DNA from: Amycolatopsis keratiniphila subsp. keratiniphila
GTDB taxonomy: Bacteria; Actinomycetota; Actinomycetes; Mycobacteriales; Pseudonocardiaceae
NCBI RefSeq assembly: GCF_001620365.2
Contig: NZ_LQMT02000007.1
Location: 429,358 to 493,357, forward strand
Length of the DNA stretch: 64,000 nucleotides
Direction of reading: 5' to 3'
The notes beneath the pieces were generated by a model. It was not told the DNA's origin, searched no databases, and was given only the letters and a program-made list of their open reading frames with translations. Positions 55,601-60,680 of this stretch are shown piece after piece; position 1 is the first letter of the stretch; the number at the start of each line of letters is the position of its first letter. The position numbers and the translations under genes were made by a program.

Positions 55601-55909
55601 GACGGTGAGAACCGGGGTCACCTCGCCGGGGGCGGTGATCACCCGCTTCGGCTCTCCGGCCTCGGCACGATACGTGGACCGCAGTACCTCGTGCCGCCGG
55701 TGCAGGCCGGTGATCGCACCACGCAGCGCCGGAAGATCCAGCGGACCGCTGACGCGGAACACGTACGGCAGTGAGTACCCGGTGGATCCCGGGTGCAGCT
55801 GATCGAGAAACCACAGCCGGCGCTCGGCGTACGAGAGCGTCGAGCGGTCCTCGGTCCGTCGCCATCGGGTGGCGGGCAGGCCGCCCACCGCCCGCGCTCC
55901 GGTCGTCAT
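49655..55909 (-). CDS. Nonribosomal peptide synthetase, C-A-T-C-A-T
   Basis: A 2084-residue NRPS from ATG 55909, which overlaps the MbtH stop by ATGA. C1 about 20-450 has HHIAFDE (152-158), with Glu in place of the usual Gly of HHxxxDG. A1 (YTSGSTGRAKGVRI, YRTGDVVRR) reads D-V-E-N-N-G-C-V-T-K; T1 has FFRLGGHSLAATRL; C2 has HHIACDGRSW; A2 (FTSGSTGRPKGVLV, YRTGDLVRM) reads D-A-D-D-S-G-T-I-A-K; T2 has FFQLGGHSLSATR. Neither code is one I can assign. No epimerisation or methylation domain is present. It likely takes the dipeptide from the A-T-C-A-T protein and passes a tetrapeptide to the thioesterase-containing protein. Confidence 0.93.
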   Translation of the reverse strand: MTTGARAVGGLPATRWRRTEDRSTLSYAERRLWFLDQLHPGSTGYSLPYVFRVSGPLDLPALRGAITGLHRRHEVLRSTYRAEAGEPKRVITAPGEVTPVLTVVDSTGDESRARELLERDHRTPFDLATEHPVRWTLIRLAADDHLLALTVHHIAFDEWSGYVLAEDFAALYDAAVAGVPPVLSPLVFDYADHAARERSTGSIAYWERELDGVDKVDLPLDHARPPVWRPEGGSVAIEVPAELAAKLAVLGRSAGASRFMTMLATFTGLLARLSGQADICVGTPMSCRTDEETHAMVGLFANTVVIRGKVRRDTTFRDLLGETATTTLAAMEHQDVPFDLLVERLGPDRDLSRNPLFQTMFVLEEGSGGSFEADGLRFEEIPIPPSAAKVDLTLALWDDENGGLSGHFEYATALFDRSTIERIARLFLRLAENAVAEPDRRLFDLPLSSARQQREEMGYLPARAEDVSTVALVARQVEWRPDAIAIEEGLTYRAVAQEADSLAHALTQTGITRGSVVGVCVERGPRLGPALLGVMAAGATVLWLDPAQPVERSRELVADAGARSVVANCVLGEVGVPVLDVEADRPPAPREYLATARIDQSDTAYIAYTSGSTGRAKGVRISHGALSEHLQVISAEYRITERSRVALIAALGFDVSLEQILTALVSGARVVPLDPRSLNADRVLDGIRRHCVTHVNVTPLYYRELVGRAAVRDPRLASVELLNLGGDVVRGSDIRRWRDGGFTARLTCCYGPTESTVTCTLLDTPDDFVSEDVVPIGRAVAGTRAYVLDGDLQAVPVGVPGELYLGGRRIATGYHDRPSATAENFLPDPFSDRAGARMYRTGDVVRRRADGVLEFRGRVDRQLKVRGHRVEPAEIEAALIAHPAVRAVAVVAREEELVAYVAADSDQGIREWLRDRLPAYLVPTAIVTLAELPLTPSGKLRHAELPAPPRTRPGSGAEVVEPRSVSESAVVEAFAAVLGIVGIGVHDDFFRLGGHSLAATRLVARLRDTAGVDLPVSTVFTGPTPAALAAEIDSAAVPAVVSIGRADRDAPLVLSAAQRRLWLLDRLDTSRQEYLVPMTYTIEGPLDVAALRRAADALVERHEILRTRYIGGEVLVQVVDEPGAVALDVVDADGRPVRQILADLTKDGFDLARDHQFRLVLVRSEPEHHVLLILTHHIACDGRSWQIVGDELARLYRGAELPPLAWQYADYAAWEHTQDLARGLDFWSTALSGITPLQLPADRPRPDVRDPSGSVCSFRVPGELVRLGQRDGATVFATWFALYSALLSRVSGQDDIVIGTPVSGRDHDGSDAPIGCFVNTMAVRVPEVSGSFLTHLGSVRALLIEAYEHRLVPFDDVVAELGANRDPARTPVFDVMFQVLEEAGPGLPLAGLSVQEVELTPRSAMVDLSLSLRPNPDGSWTGEFEYATALFDPATITRLSERFARLAAGVAERPEADLADIDLRSDAERDGRVAWHHDDPRPVMEIFAEQARKLPDAIAVVDPAGTVTYRELDERSNRLARHLIAGGVVAGSVVAVRVGRTAWTVVTLLAVLKCGAVYLPLDTAEPRHRIDALIAETAPVVVVTNEAFACDVPVIDVLRDATAIAERSSRRLTAPRADLAYVIFTSGSTGRPKGVLVDHTALSHHCQVMAGAYRLGPGERLALLASLSFDASMDQMLAPLVSGAAVVVLDARAVTPDRMLRDLHDHGVTVVDVTPVYFRELCRAARPRDPRLGGLRLMSVGGDVVTGEDAAAWHALGVPAEFGCTYGPTEATIACTFQLVDEREAERAGRGALPLGRALPGCGLSVLDSSARPVVPGAVGELYVGGGRVSRGYVNRPDLTADRFVPDPSGPPGARLYRTGDLVRMRPDGVVEFFGRADRQVKIRGFRIEPAEVETVLSACPGVRAAVVVPGPLPAGDQGLLGYVVVDTGTGTDAVRAYVHKRLPPHMVPAALTVIDKIPLTPNGKVAHARLPKPVFHDSRVDVRPMDPTEREVARIWGEVLGMTGIGPADDFFQLGGHSLSATRVSMRTQEAFGVELPLHRFFTATTVEALAAMIRGEVEAAFAGLSDAEVLALATENLEADQR

Positions 55910-56097
55910 CGCGCGGCCTGTCGGACGCTCAGCGGCCGCATGTCCGTCCAAATCTCGTTCACCCGCGCAAGGCATTCCTCTCGCGTCCCGGTCGTGCCTT
56001 CGGCCGTCCAGCCGAGCGGCAGGGCACGTTCCGCGGGCCACAAGGAGTACTGCTCCTCGTGGTTGCGGACAACCTGGTAGATCAGATCTTCGGGCAT
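55906..56097 (-). CDS. MbtH-like protein (first copy)
   Basis: A 63-residue MbtH protein: YQVVRNHEEQYSLWPAERALPLGW, then EECLARVNEIWTDMRPLS, with conserved Trp and the NxxxQYSLWP core. ATG at 56097 is preceded by GGAAAGGGAG, and its TGA overlaps the NRPS ATG. It should activate adenylation domains of the two following synthetases. The 37-bp gap to the upstream hydroxylase gene contains only this ribosome-binding site. Confidence 0.95.
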   Translation of the reverse strand: MPEDLIYQVVRNHEEQYSLWPAERALPLGWTAEGTTGTREECLARVNEIWTDMRPLSVRQAAR

Positions 56098-56134
56098 CGT
56101 CTCGGCTCCCTTTCCTGCACGATTACGGCAAAGC

Positions 56135-57016
56135 TCAGCTGGGAAGGCGCTCGCGGTCGGTCAGCGCGGAGGCCACGACCCGGCGGAGGACGTCGAATGT
56201 CCAGTCCTCATCGGATCCGGCCGGATCCAGCCGATTGGTCACCAGATCGAGGCGGACGGCACGCAACCGGCGGAACAGCTGCGCGATGACCGTGTCCCGG
56301 TCGACCGGCGCGCGGAGCGTCACGAACAGGTTGTCGAACAACGCGGTGGTACGCGCAGACGGCCGCACGACCGTGTCTGGGGCCCGTTCCTGCAGCAGGG
56401 ACTTACCACCGGACACGAGCCGGTCGGCGAGCGCCTCGTGCGCGGACAGGTTCGTCGCGATGGCCGCGGCCAGCCGAGCCCCGGCCGGCCCGGTCATCCA
56501 CGGCTGCTCGTGCCCGCGTAACAGCCGCCGCAGAGGAGCGAAATCCGCCGCCCACAGTCCGCTGAAACCACGGTGCTGCAAGTAAAGCCGGGGCCGGATC
56601 AGGGTCTGGTAGACCTCCACCGGGCACGATCCGCTGTAGCCCAGCATCGTGGAATAGCCGTGGGTGTACGACTCCAGACTGGTGAGCGTCGCTTCGTCGG
56701 CGGACCGCCCGGCGGCGATCGCCTTCACATGCGCTCCCATCAGATGCCACAGCAGGAACGTGACCTGGTGGCCGGTGATCCACCGGAACCAGTACAACGC
56801 GTCCGAAGAGGACGGTTTCACACCGTCACGTGCGGGCTCGGCGTCGATACTCGCCCGTTCCACCTCGTATACGGCGAGCAGGTCCGCGGGCTGCACGGTC
56901 GCGACGACGCCGTAGCCGCACGGCGGGATGACCAGGGGCTCCAGGCCGTACGGGAAATCGCCGTAGTCCCACTGCTCGGCGGCCGGCGCCAGGACACTCG
57001 TCCTTGCCTCACCCAT
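56135..57016 (-). CDS. Probable heme-dependent L-tyrosine 3-hydroxylase (LmbB2/TyrH-like)
   Basis: A 293-residue protein without transmembrane or flavin motifs. The segments PPCGYGVVATVQPADLLAVYEVERASID, YWFRWITGHQVTFLLWHLMGAHV and YTHGYSTMLGYSGSCPVEVYQTLIRPRLYLQHRGFSGLWAADF resemble the histidine-ligated heme aromatic hydroxylases that turn tyrosine into DOPA in lincomycin, anthramycin and hormaomycin pathways. The strongest support is context: the gene overlaps by 8 bp a VOC-fold dioxygenase of the kind (LmbB1) that cleaves the DOPA ring in those pathways. If right, the pair makes 2,3-secodopa or a cyclised derivative as a peptide building block. The family match is from memory and needs a search. 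Confidence 0.6.
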   Translation of the reverse strand: MGEARTSVLAPAAEQWDYGDFPYGLEPLVIPPCGYGVVATVQPADLLAVYEVERASIDAEPARDGVKPSSSDALYWFRWITGHQVTFLLWHLMGAHVKAIAAGRSADEATLTSLESYTHGYSTMLGYSGSCPVEVYQTLIRPRLYLQHRGFSGLWAADFAPLRRLLRGHEQPWMTGPAGARLAAAIATNLSAHEALADRLVSGGKSLLQERAPDTVVRPSARTTALFDNLFVTLRAPVDRDTVIAQLFRRLRAVRLDLVTNRLDPAGSDEDWTFDVLRRVVASALTDRERLPS

Positions 57017-57464
57017 CGGTTTCCCCCGGCACGTAAGTGAATTCGAACTCGAGCCCGTTCACGTCGAACAGGTAGAGGCTCTGAATACCGTCGGCGTCGG
57101 TCACGATCTCGGTGGGCGGATCCGGCAGCATGAACTTGTACCGGCCGGACTTGTACAGCTTCAGCCACCTCAGCCGGATCCGTGACAGCTCCTCGGCCCC
57201 GTCGACGACGAGGCACACGTGCTGGAACAGGAAGTCGTCGGGTGACGGGGTCTTGCCGGTGTGCGTGACGCGGTCGAACAGGTGGAACCGGACGCCGCCC
57301 GCGGTGACCTCGGTCAGCCGCCGGATACCCGGCAGCCGCCTCAGCGTGAGCCGCGAGAACCGGTCCAGCTGCCAGATCTGCTCGGCTTCGAAGAAATCGA
57401 GATACCAGTTCAGGCAATTCTCGAAATGGTCTGTTTGTACGCCGACATGGTGAACGCTCAGCAC
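57009..57464 (-). CDS. VOC-family extradiol dioxygenase, L-DOPA 2,3-dioxygenase-like
   Basis: About 151 residues from the GTG at 57464 (AAAGG 8 nt upstream; GTG at 57473 is an alternative). A single-module vicinal-oxygen-chelate protein: metal ligands are likely the His of SVHHVGVQTDHF, the His of FQHVCLVVDG and the Glu of GLEFEFTYV, a 2-His-1-Glu set as in extradiol dioxygenases. The central region has DRFSRLTLRRLPG and RFHLFDRVTHTGKTPSPDDF. Small VOC enzymes of this type open the DOPA ring in pyrrolobenzodiazepine and lincomycin pathways. It is the first gene of the long NRPS operon. A glyoxalase-like or resistance role is possible but less likely beside a tyrosine hydroxylase. Confidence 0.65.
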   Translation of the reverse strand: MLSVHHVGVQTDHFENCLNWYLDFFEAEQIWQLDRFSRLTLRRLPGIRRLTEVTAGGVRFHLFDRVTHTGKTPSPDDFLFQHVCLVVDGAEELSRIRLRWLKLYKSGRYKFMLPDPPTEIVTDADGIQSLYLFDVNGLEFEFTYVPGETDG

Positions 57465-57620
57465 TGTCAGCACCTTTCGTCGTTCCTCACCGTGGGCCGA
57501 ATTCCCGGCCGAACCAGCCGACGAATTCACCGGCTGTTCCAACTACCGGCGCACCGTGATCCGCCCGGCAAACAATGGCGGTCGCGCCGTTCCGGAGGCA
57601 AGAAGCGTGAATGACATGGT

Positions 57621-57649
57621 GTTCAACCGGTGGATTCACCCGGTTGAAC
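57621..57649. promoter_or_regulatory. StrR-type operator palindrome
   Basis: GTTCAACCG-N11-CGGTTGAAC, a perfect 9-bp inverted repeat with 11-bp spacing. StrR-family regulators bind GTTCGActG-N11-CagTcGAAC, so length, spacing and outer bases fit. It overlaps the last codons of the StrR-like gene and lies about 160 bp upstream of the first gene of the NRPS operon, the right place to activate it. Confidence 0.7.
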
Positions 57650-58592
57650 AGTCGTTCTTCCGCACCGCCGTCGCCAGCTCCGACCAGGTTTCGGCGCATC
57701 TGCGCGCGATCGCCTCGATCACTTCAACGCAGTGCGGCGGGACCGCAGCGGCCAGTACCGTGCATTCGTCGCTTTCGATGACGTGGCCGTCGAGCCAGCG
57801 CAGGAGCGCGCGCCCGGATTCGGTCAACCGCAACGAGGGGTCGTTCTTCAAACCACGCACGGTCGCCTGCACGTCGACCACCTCCACTGGCCTTCCCGGC
57901 CGTGGGCCGTCGCGGCGCAGCCGGGCGGGAACCGGATCTTCCCCACGCCGCAACCGGTCTCGCACGTCGCGCGCGGTCGCCACGGAGATTCCCGCCGCTT
58001 TCGCGATCTGCCGCAACGACGCGTCCGGGCGGGCCGCGATCTCCTTTCCCGCCAGCACTCGCCCGAGACTCCCGTCGACCGGACGGCTCCGGCCGTCCTT
58101 GCCGAGCCGGTTGGCGGGCTGGGGTATTCCCGGTCCGCCGCGTTTGCGCAGGGCGCCGATCGTCGTCCAGGCGAGGCCCGTACTGGCCGCGATGGTCCGG
58201 TCCGACCAGTGCGGACGGCTGGCCAGTACGCGGACCGCCGCGGCCTCGCGATCCGCGAGCGACAACGGCAGCCCGTGCCGCATGTTGATCTCCACCGCCA
58301 TCAAGAACGCGGCTTCGTCGTCGCCGTCGAAATACCGGACGGCGATCGTTCTTTCACCACGCAATCTGGCCGCACGTAAACGATGCATACCGTCGACGAC
58401 CCGATTCGTCCGGCGGTTGACGACGATCGGCGGAAGCTCGGCGTCGATCTCCGCGAGCAGACGGACGTATTCGAGATTCTCCCCGGCCAGCCTTGGTGAT
58501 TCGGCGGCCGACAGCATCTCGACCGGCACCTGATCGACTTCGGGCGAAACCGCCGCGCCCGCACGGCCACGGTCGTCGTTGTTCTCCAACAC
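57636..58592 (-). CDS. StrR-like (ParB/Spo0J-type) pathway-specific activator
   Basis: About 318 residues from the GTG at 58592, with GGGGGAG just upstream; a TTG at 58589 gives better spacing, and the frame stays open to a TTG at 58817. The N-terminal ParB-like region is VPVEMLSAAESPRLAGENLEYVRLLAEIDAELPPIVV, then NRVVDGMHRLRAARLRGE and EINMRHGLPLSLADREAAAVRVL. The helix-turn-helix is SDRTIAASTGLAWTTIGALRKR, with a second at SLRQIAKAAGISVATARDVRDRL. This is the layout of StrR, NovG and Bbr, which activate aminoglycoside, aminocoumarin and glycopeptide clusters. The trimmed length suits that family. A matching operator lies at its own 3' end, upstream of the NRPS operon. Confidence 0.88.
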   Translation of the reverse strand: MLENNDDRGRAGAAVSPEVDQVPVEMLSAAESPRLAGENLEYVRLLAEIDAELPPIVVNRRTNRVVDGMHRLRAARLRGERTIAVRYFDGDDEAAFLMAVEINMRHGLPLSLADREAAAVRVLASRPHWSDRTIAASTGLAWTTIGALRKRGGPGIPQPANRLGKDGRSRPVDGSLGRVLAGKEIAARPDASLRQIAKAAGISVATARDVRDRLRRGEDPVPARLRRDGPRPGRPVEVVDVQATVRGLKNDPSLRLTESGRALLRWLDGHVIESDECTVLAAAVPPHCVEVIEAIARRCAETWSELATAVRKNDCSTG

Positions 58593-58820
58593 GTACTCCC
58601 CCACAAATTGAGCGATGATCCCTTCCCGGGAATGCCGGGATTCCCCGCGAGCCCCCCAGGCCGGATCACCGGCGCCGGCTCGCTCTGCCAACGCTAGAAC
58701 CGTCTTCTCTCGGGCGGCTCTCGACTCGAATTCCGACAGGAAGAGCCGGGCGATCGCACGAAGAGGCGATCCGAGAGCGAAGTGCCCGAAGGGATATCGG
58801 CCGAATTTGCGGGACAAGCC
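58593..58820. promoter_or_regulatory. Upstream region of the StrR-like gene
   Basis: 228 bp between the sdpB-like stop and the preferred start of the StrR-like gene. It remains open in the regulator frame, so an N-terminal extension of up to 75 residues cannot be excluded, but family length argues that it is the leader and promoter region. No operator was recognised here. Confidence 0.35.
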
Positions 58821-59747
58821 TCAGACGTCGGTCCGGGTCGCCGTCGACGCTGTCCGCGCGGCGAAGTCCACCGGCTCCGCCGGCCTGGTCGTCGCGGCGC
58901 AGGCGATGGCCCACAGACCCGCCATCGTCATGGCGAACGTGGTGAACCCCATCAGAAGGGCGATCGCGCCGTGCATGCCGATCGCCAGCGCCCAGCCCGC
59001 TCTGCGGGCACGGCCGGGGCAGAGCAGGAGCAGGGCGAGGGTCAGTTCGGTCGCCAGCGCGCCCCAGGTCACGACCGATACGCCGATCGGTTGCTGCAGA
59101 ACGGTCCCGACCGGCGGTTGAATCGCCATGGCCGAGCCGTAATGCGGGTGCACCAGCCAGTAGTAGCCCGCTGTCCCGTCACGCCAGGCGGGCACCGCGA
59201 GCTTGCTGAGCGACGCCTGCGCGTAGATCGACACGCCCAGTAAGCGGACGAAGAGATGCGCCGCGTAGGCACGGCCCCGCCAAGCGGCGGACAGCGGACT
59301 GCCGGGGCACTGCCACTGCCATCTCCGGTCGTCGCCGAGGCAGATCGGGATGAGCAACAGCGTGAGGATGCGGATCACCTGCTCCCCCGCGTCGGGCAGG
59401 GCCACGGTCACGCTGAGGCTGTAGGTCAGATACCAGTGCGGGACGCAGGTCCACCGAGGCCGGTAACCGAGTGCCACGATCGCGAACACGGCGAGAGCGA
59501 GCACCCGGCAGACCCGAAGGTCCACACCACTGGATTCGGCCAAGCACCACAAGGAGATCCGGCCGATCCCGGTACAGACCGGCCCGTCGGTCACGCCCGT
59601 CGTTCGTGGGAACAACGCCCGGTCCGGGCTGAGCGCCAGCAGGCATCCGCAGGCCAACGCCAGCAGGGACCGGCCCACCGCGAGCGGCCGCCCGCGCGGC
59701 TCGAACCGGTCCGCCGCGCCGGTGAAGGCCGTCCACCCTCGCCTCAC
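58821..59747 (-). CDS. SdpB/HTTM-family membrane protein
   Basis: About 308 residues with seven or so hydrophobic segments (LAVGRSLLALACGCLLAL, VLALAVFAIVALGY, WYLTYSLSVTVALP, LFVRLLGVSIYAQASLSKL, TELTLALLLLCPG, MHGAIALLMGFTTFAMTMAGLWAIA). ASLSKLAVPAWRDGTAGYYWLVHP matches the HTTM domain of SdpB, which with SdpA matures the SDP killing peptide of Bacillus subtilis. The GTG at 59747 is chosen because it overlaps the SdpA stop as GTGA; a GTG 9 bp upstream is also in frame. It acts in the membrane on a secreted peptide, here probably the product of the small gene two positions upstream. Confidence 0.75.
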   Translation of the reverse strand: MRRGWTAFTGAADRFEPRGRPLAVGRSLLALACGCLLALSPDRALFPRTTGVTDGPVCTGIGRISLWCLAESSGVDLRVCRVLALAVFAIVALGYRPRWTCVPHWYLTYSLSVTVALPDAGEQVIRILTLLLIPICLGDDRRWQWQCPGSPLSAAWRGRAYAAHLFVRLLGVSIYAQASLSKLAVPAWRDGTAGYYWLVHPHYGSAMAIQPPVGTVLQQPIGVSVVTWGALATELTLALLLLCPGRARRAGWALAIGMHGAIALLMGFTTFAMTMAGLWAIACAATTRPAEPVDFAARTASTATRTDV

Positions 59748-60277
59748 CGCACGCACGTCACGTCCAGCAGTGCGACGGCGTTGATCAGGCGGGTCCGGGC
59801 CACGGCGGGCTCGGCGTCCCGCCAGGGACGCGGAGTCTCCTGGGACAGAACGACTTTCCCACAGATCGTCCCGTCACGAGTGGGGTTCACGACCGGGAAA
59901 GCACGAGCCGCCGCCATAGCCGGACGGCACTGCTCGATCGCGTCGGCCGGGCAGGCGGTCCACCGGTCGGCGGGAACACTCTTTTTCAGCGCCGCGGTCT
60001 CCATCCACTGGCTGTAGGCGATGCGACTGAGACCCCAGCGGTTGCCGGAGCTGGTCGCGTACAGGGTGACCAGGGTCAGCTGCCGCGCGTCGTAGACGAC
60101 GGTGTCCGCTCCGATCGGTGCCCGCGTGAACACCCGCCAGTCCTGGTGCCAGACCAGGCTCGCGGTCTCGGCTTGGTGTGACCACCAGGCCGAGGCCGAC
60201 CGCGGAGCCCCGGCCTGGAGCAACCAAGTGGTCGCGAACACGACGGCCAGCGCGATCAGCGATGAAACGAAGCTCAT
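59744..60277 (-). CDS. SdpA-family protein
   Basis: About 177 residues from the ATG at 60277, which follows GAGGAAGAG; an ATG at 60310 is also possible. One N-terminal membrane segment (SFVSSLIALAVVFATTWLLQA) is followed by an extracytoplasmic-looking domain containing QDWRVFTRAPIGADTVVYDA, NRWGLSRIAYSQWMETAALKK and a C-terminal TRLINAVALLDVTCVR. The layout and the WxxFTR(A/D)P-type segment resemble SdpA, a factor needed for processing of the SDP toxin precursor. It overlaps the SdpB-like gene by 4 bp and follows a 52-residue secreted peptide gene. Confidence 0.7.
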   Translation of the reverse strand: MSFVSSLIALAVVFATTWLLQAGAPRSASAWWSHQAETASLVWHQDWRVFTRAPIGADTVVYDARQLTLVTLYATSSGNRWGLSRIAYSQWMETAALKKSVPADRWTACPADAIEQCRPAMAAARAFPVVNPTRDGTICGKVVLSQETPRPWRDAEPAVARTRLINAVALLDVTCVR

Positions 60278-60320
60278 GGTGCTCTTCCTCGTGGAAGACG
60301 GTTCGTTCATCGCTGATGTG

Positions 60321-60479
60321 CTAGCAGTGCGGTTCACAAATCGGACCCTTGATGTTGATCATCAACGCGTCGGAGCCCTCCGAAGCGGGCGAGGGCCCCT
60401 CGCTGACGCCGCTCAGGCCCAGCAGCACCCCCAGGGCGGTGACAGCCACGGCCAAACCTGTTACGACGGCTTTCCGCAT
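60321..60479 (-). CDS. 52-residue secreted peptide, putative SdpAB-processed toxin precursor
   Basis: A short gene easily missed by length cut-offs. ATG at 60479 has AAGGAG 5 nt upstream. The first 23 residues are a clear signal sequence (MRKAVVTGLAVAVTALGVLL, then GLSG), followed by a polar stretch (VSEGPSPASEGSDA) and a hydrophobic C-terminus ALMINIKGPICEPHC. The last five residues CEPHC could form a disulfide loop; the B. subtilis SDP peptide also has a Cys-Cys loop of similar size. It stands directly before sdpA- and sdpB-like genes in one operon, so these probably process or export it. It is much shorter than SdpC, so the type may be new. No immunity gene is evident. Confidence 0.7.
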   Translation of the reverse strand: MRKAVVTGLAVAVTALGVLLGLSGVSEGPSPASEGSDALMINIKGPICEPHC

Positions 60480-60680
60480 GTGTACTCCTTATCGGTCGGT
60501 TCGCGGCAGGTCATGGAGCGACAGGCCGCCTACCTGGGAGATCTCCCCAGCCGGCCCATGATGGCAACCGCCGCTATTCGTTCGCTATCGAACCGGCGGG
60601 CCGGCTCTTGACGGCGCATCGACCGCTCGTCCTTGGTCTACTCTGTGTGGGGTTCGCGACGCGGAGGGGGCTGTTGCGCC
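60480..60680. promoter_or_regulatory. Divergent promoter region, peptide-sdpAB operon / SARP activator
   Basis: 201 bp between divergent genes. A small inverted repeat GTTCG-ctat-CGAAC lies at 60580-60593. GGAGGGGG at 60663-60670 is the ribosome-binding site of the activator. The shared region suggests co-regulation of the peptide operon and the activator. No heptamer direct repeats of the usual SARP type were recognised. Confidence 0.45.

Noticed and set aside
56135-57464. A complete alkylproline (lincomycin/PBD-type) pathway
   Set aside because: Only the first two enzymes are present; the remaining pathway genes are not in the window.
55906-58592. A glycopeptide (vancomycin-type) cluster, suggested by StrR regulator and MbtH
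   Set aside because: No P450 Oxy genes, no X-domain, no hydroxyphenylglycine or dihydroxyphenylglycine codes or genes; module count is six.
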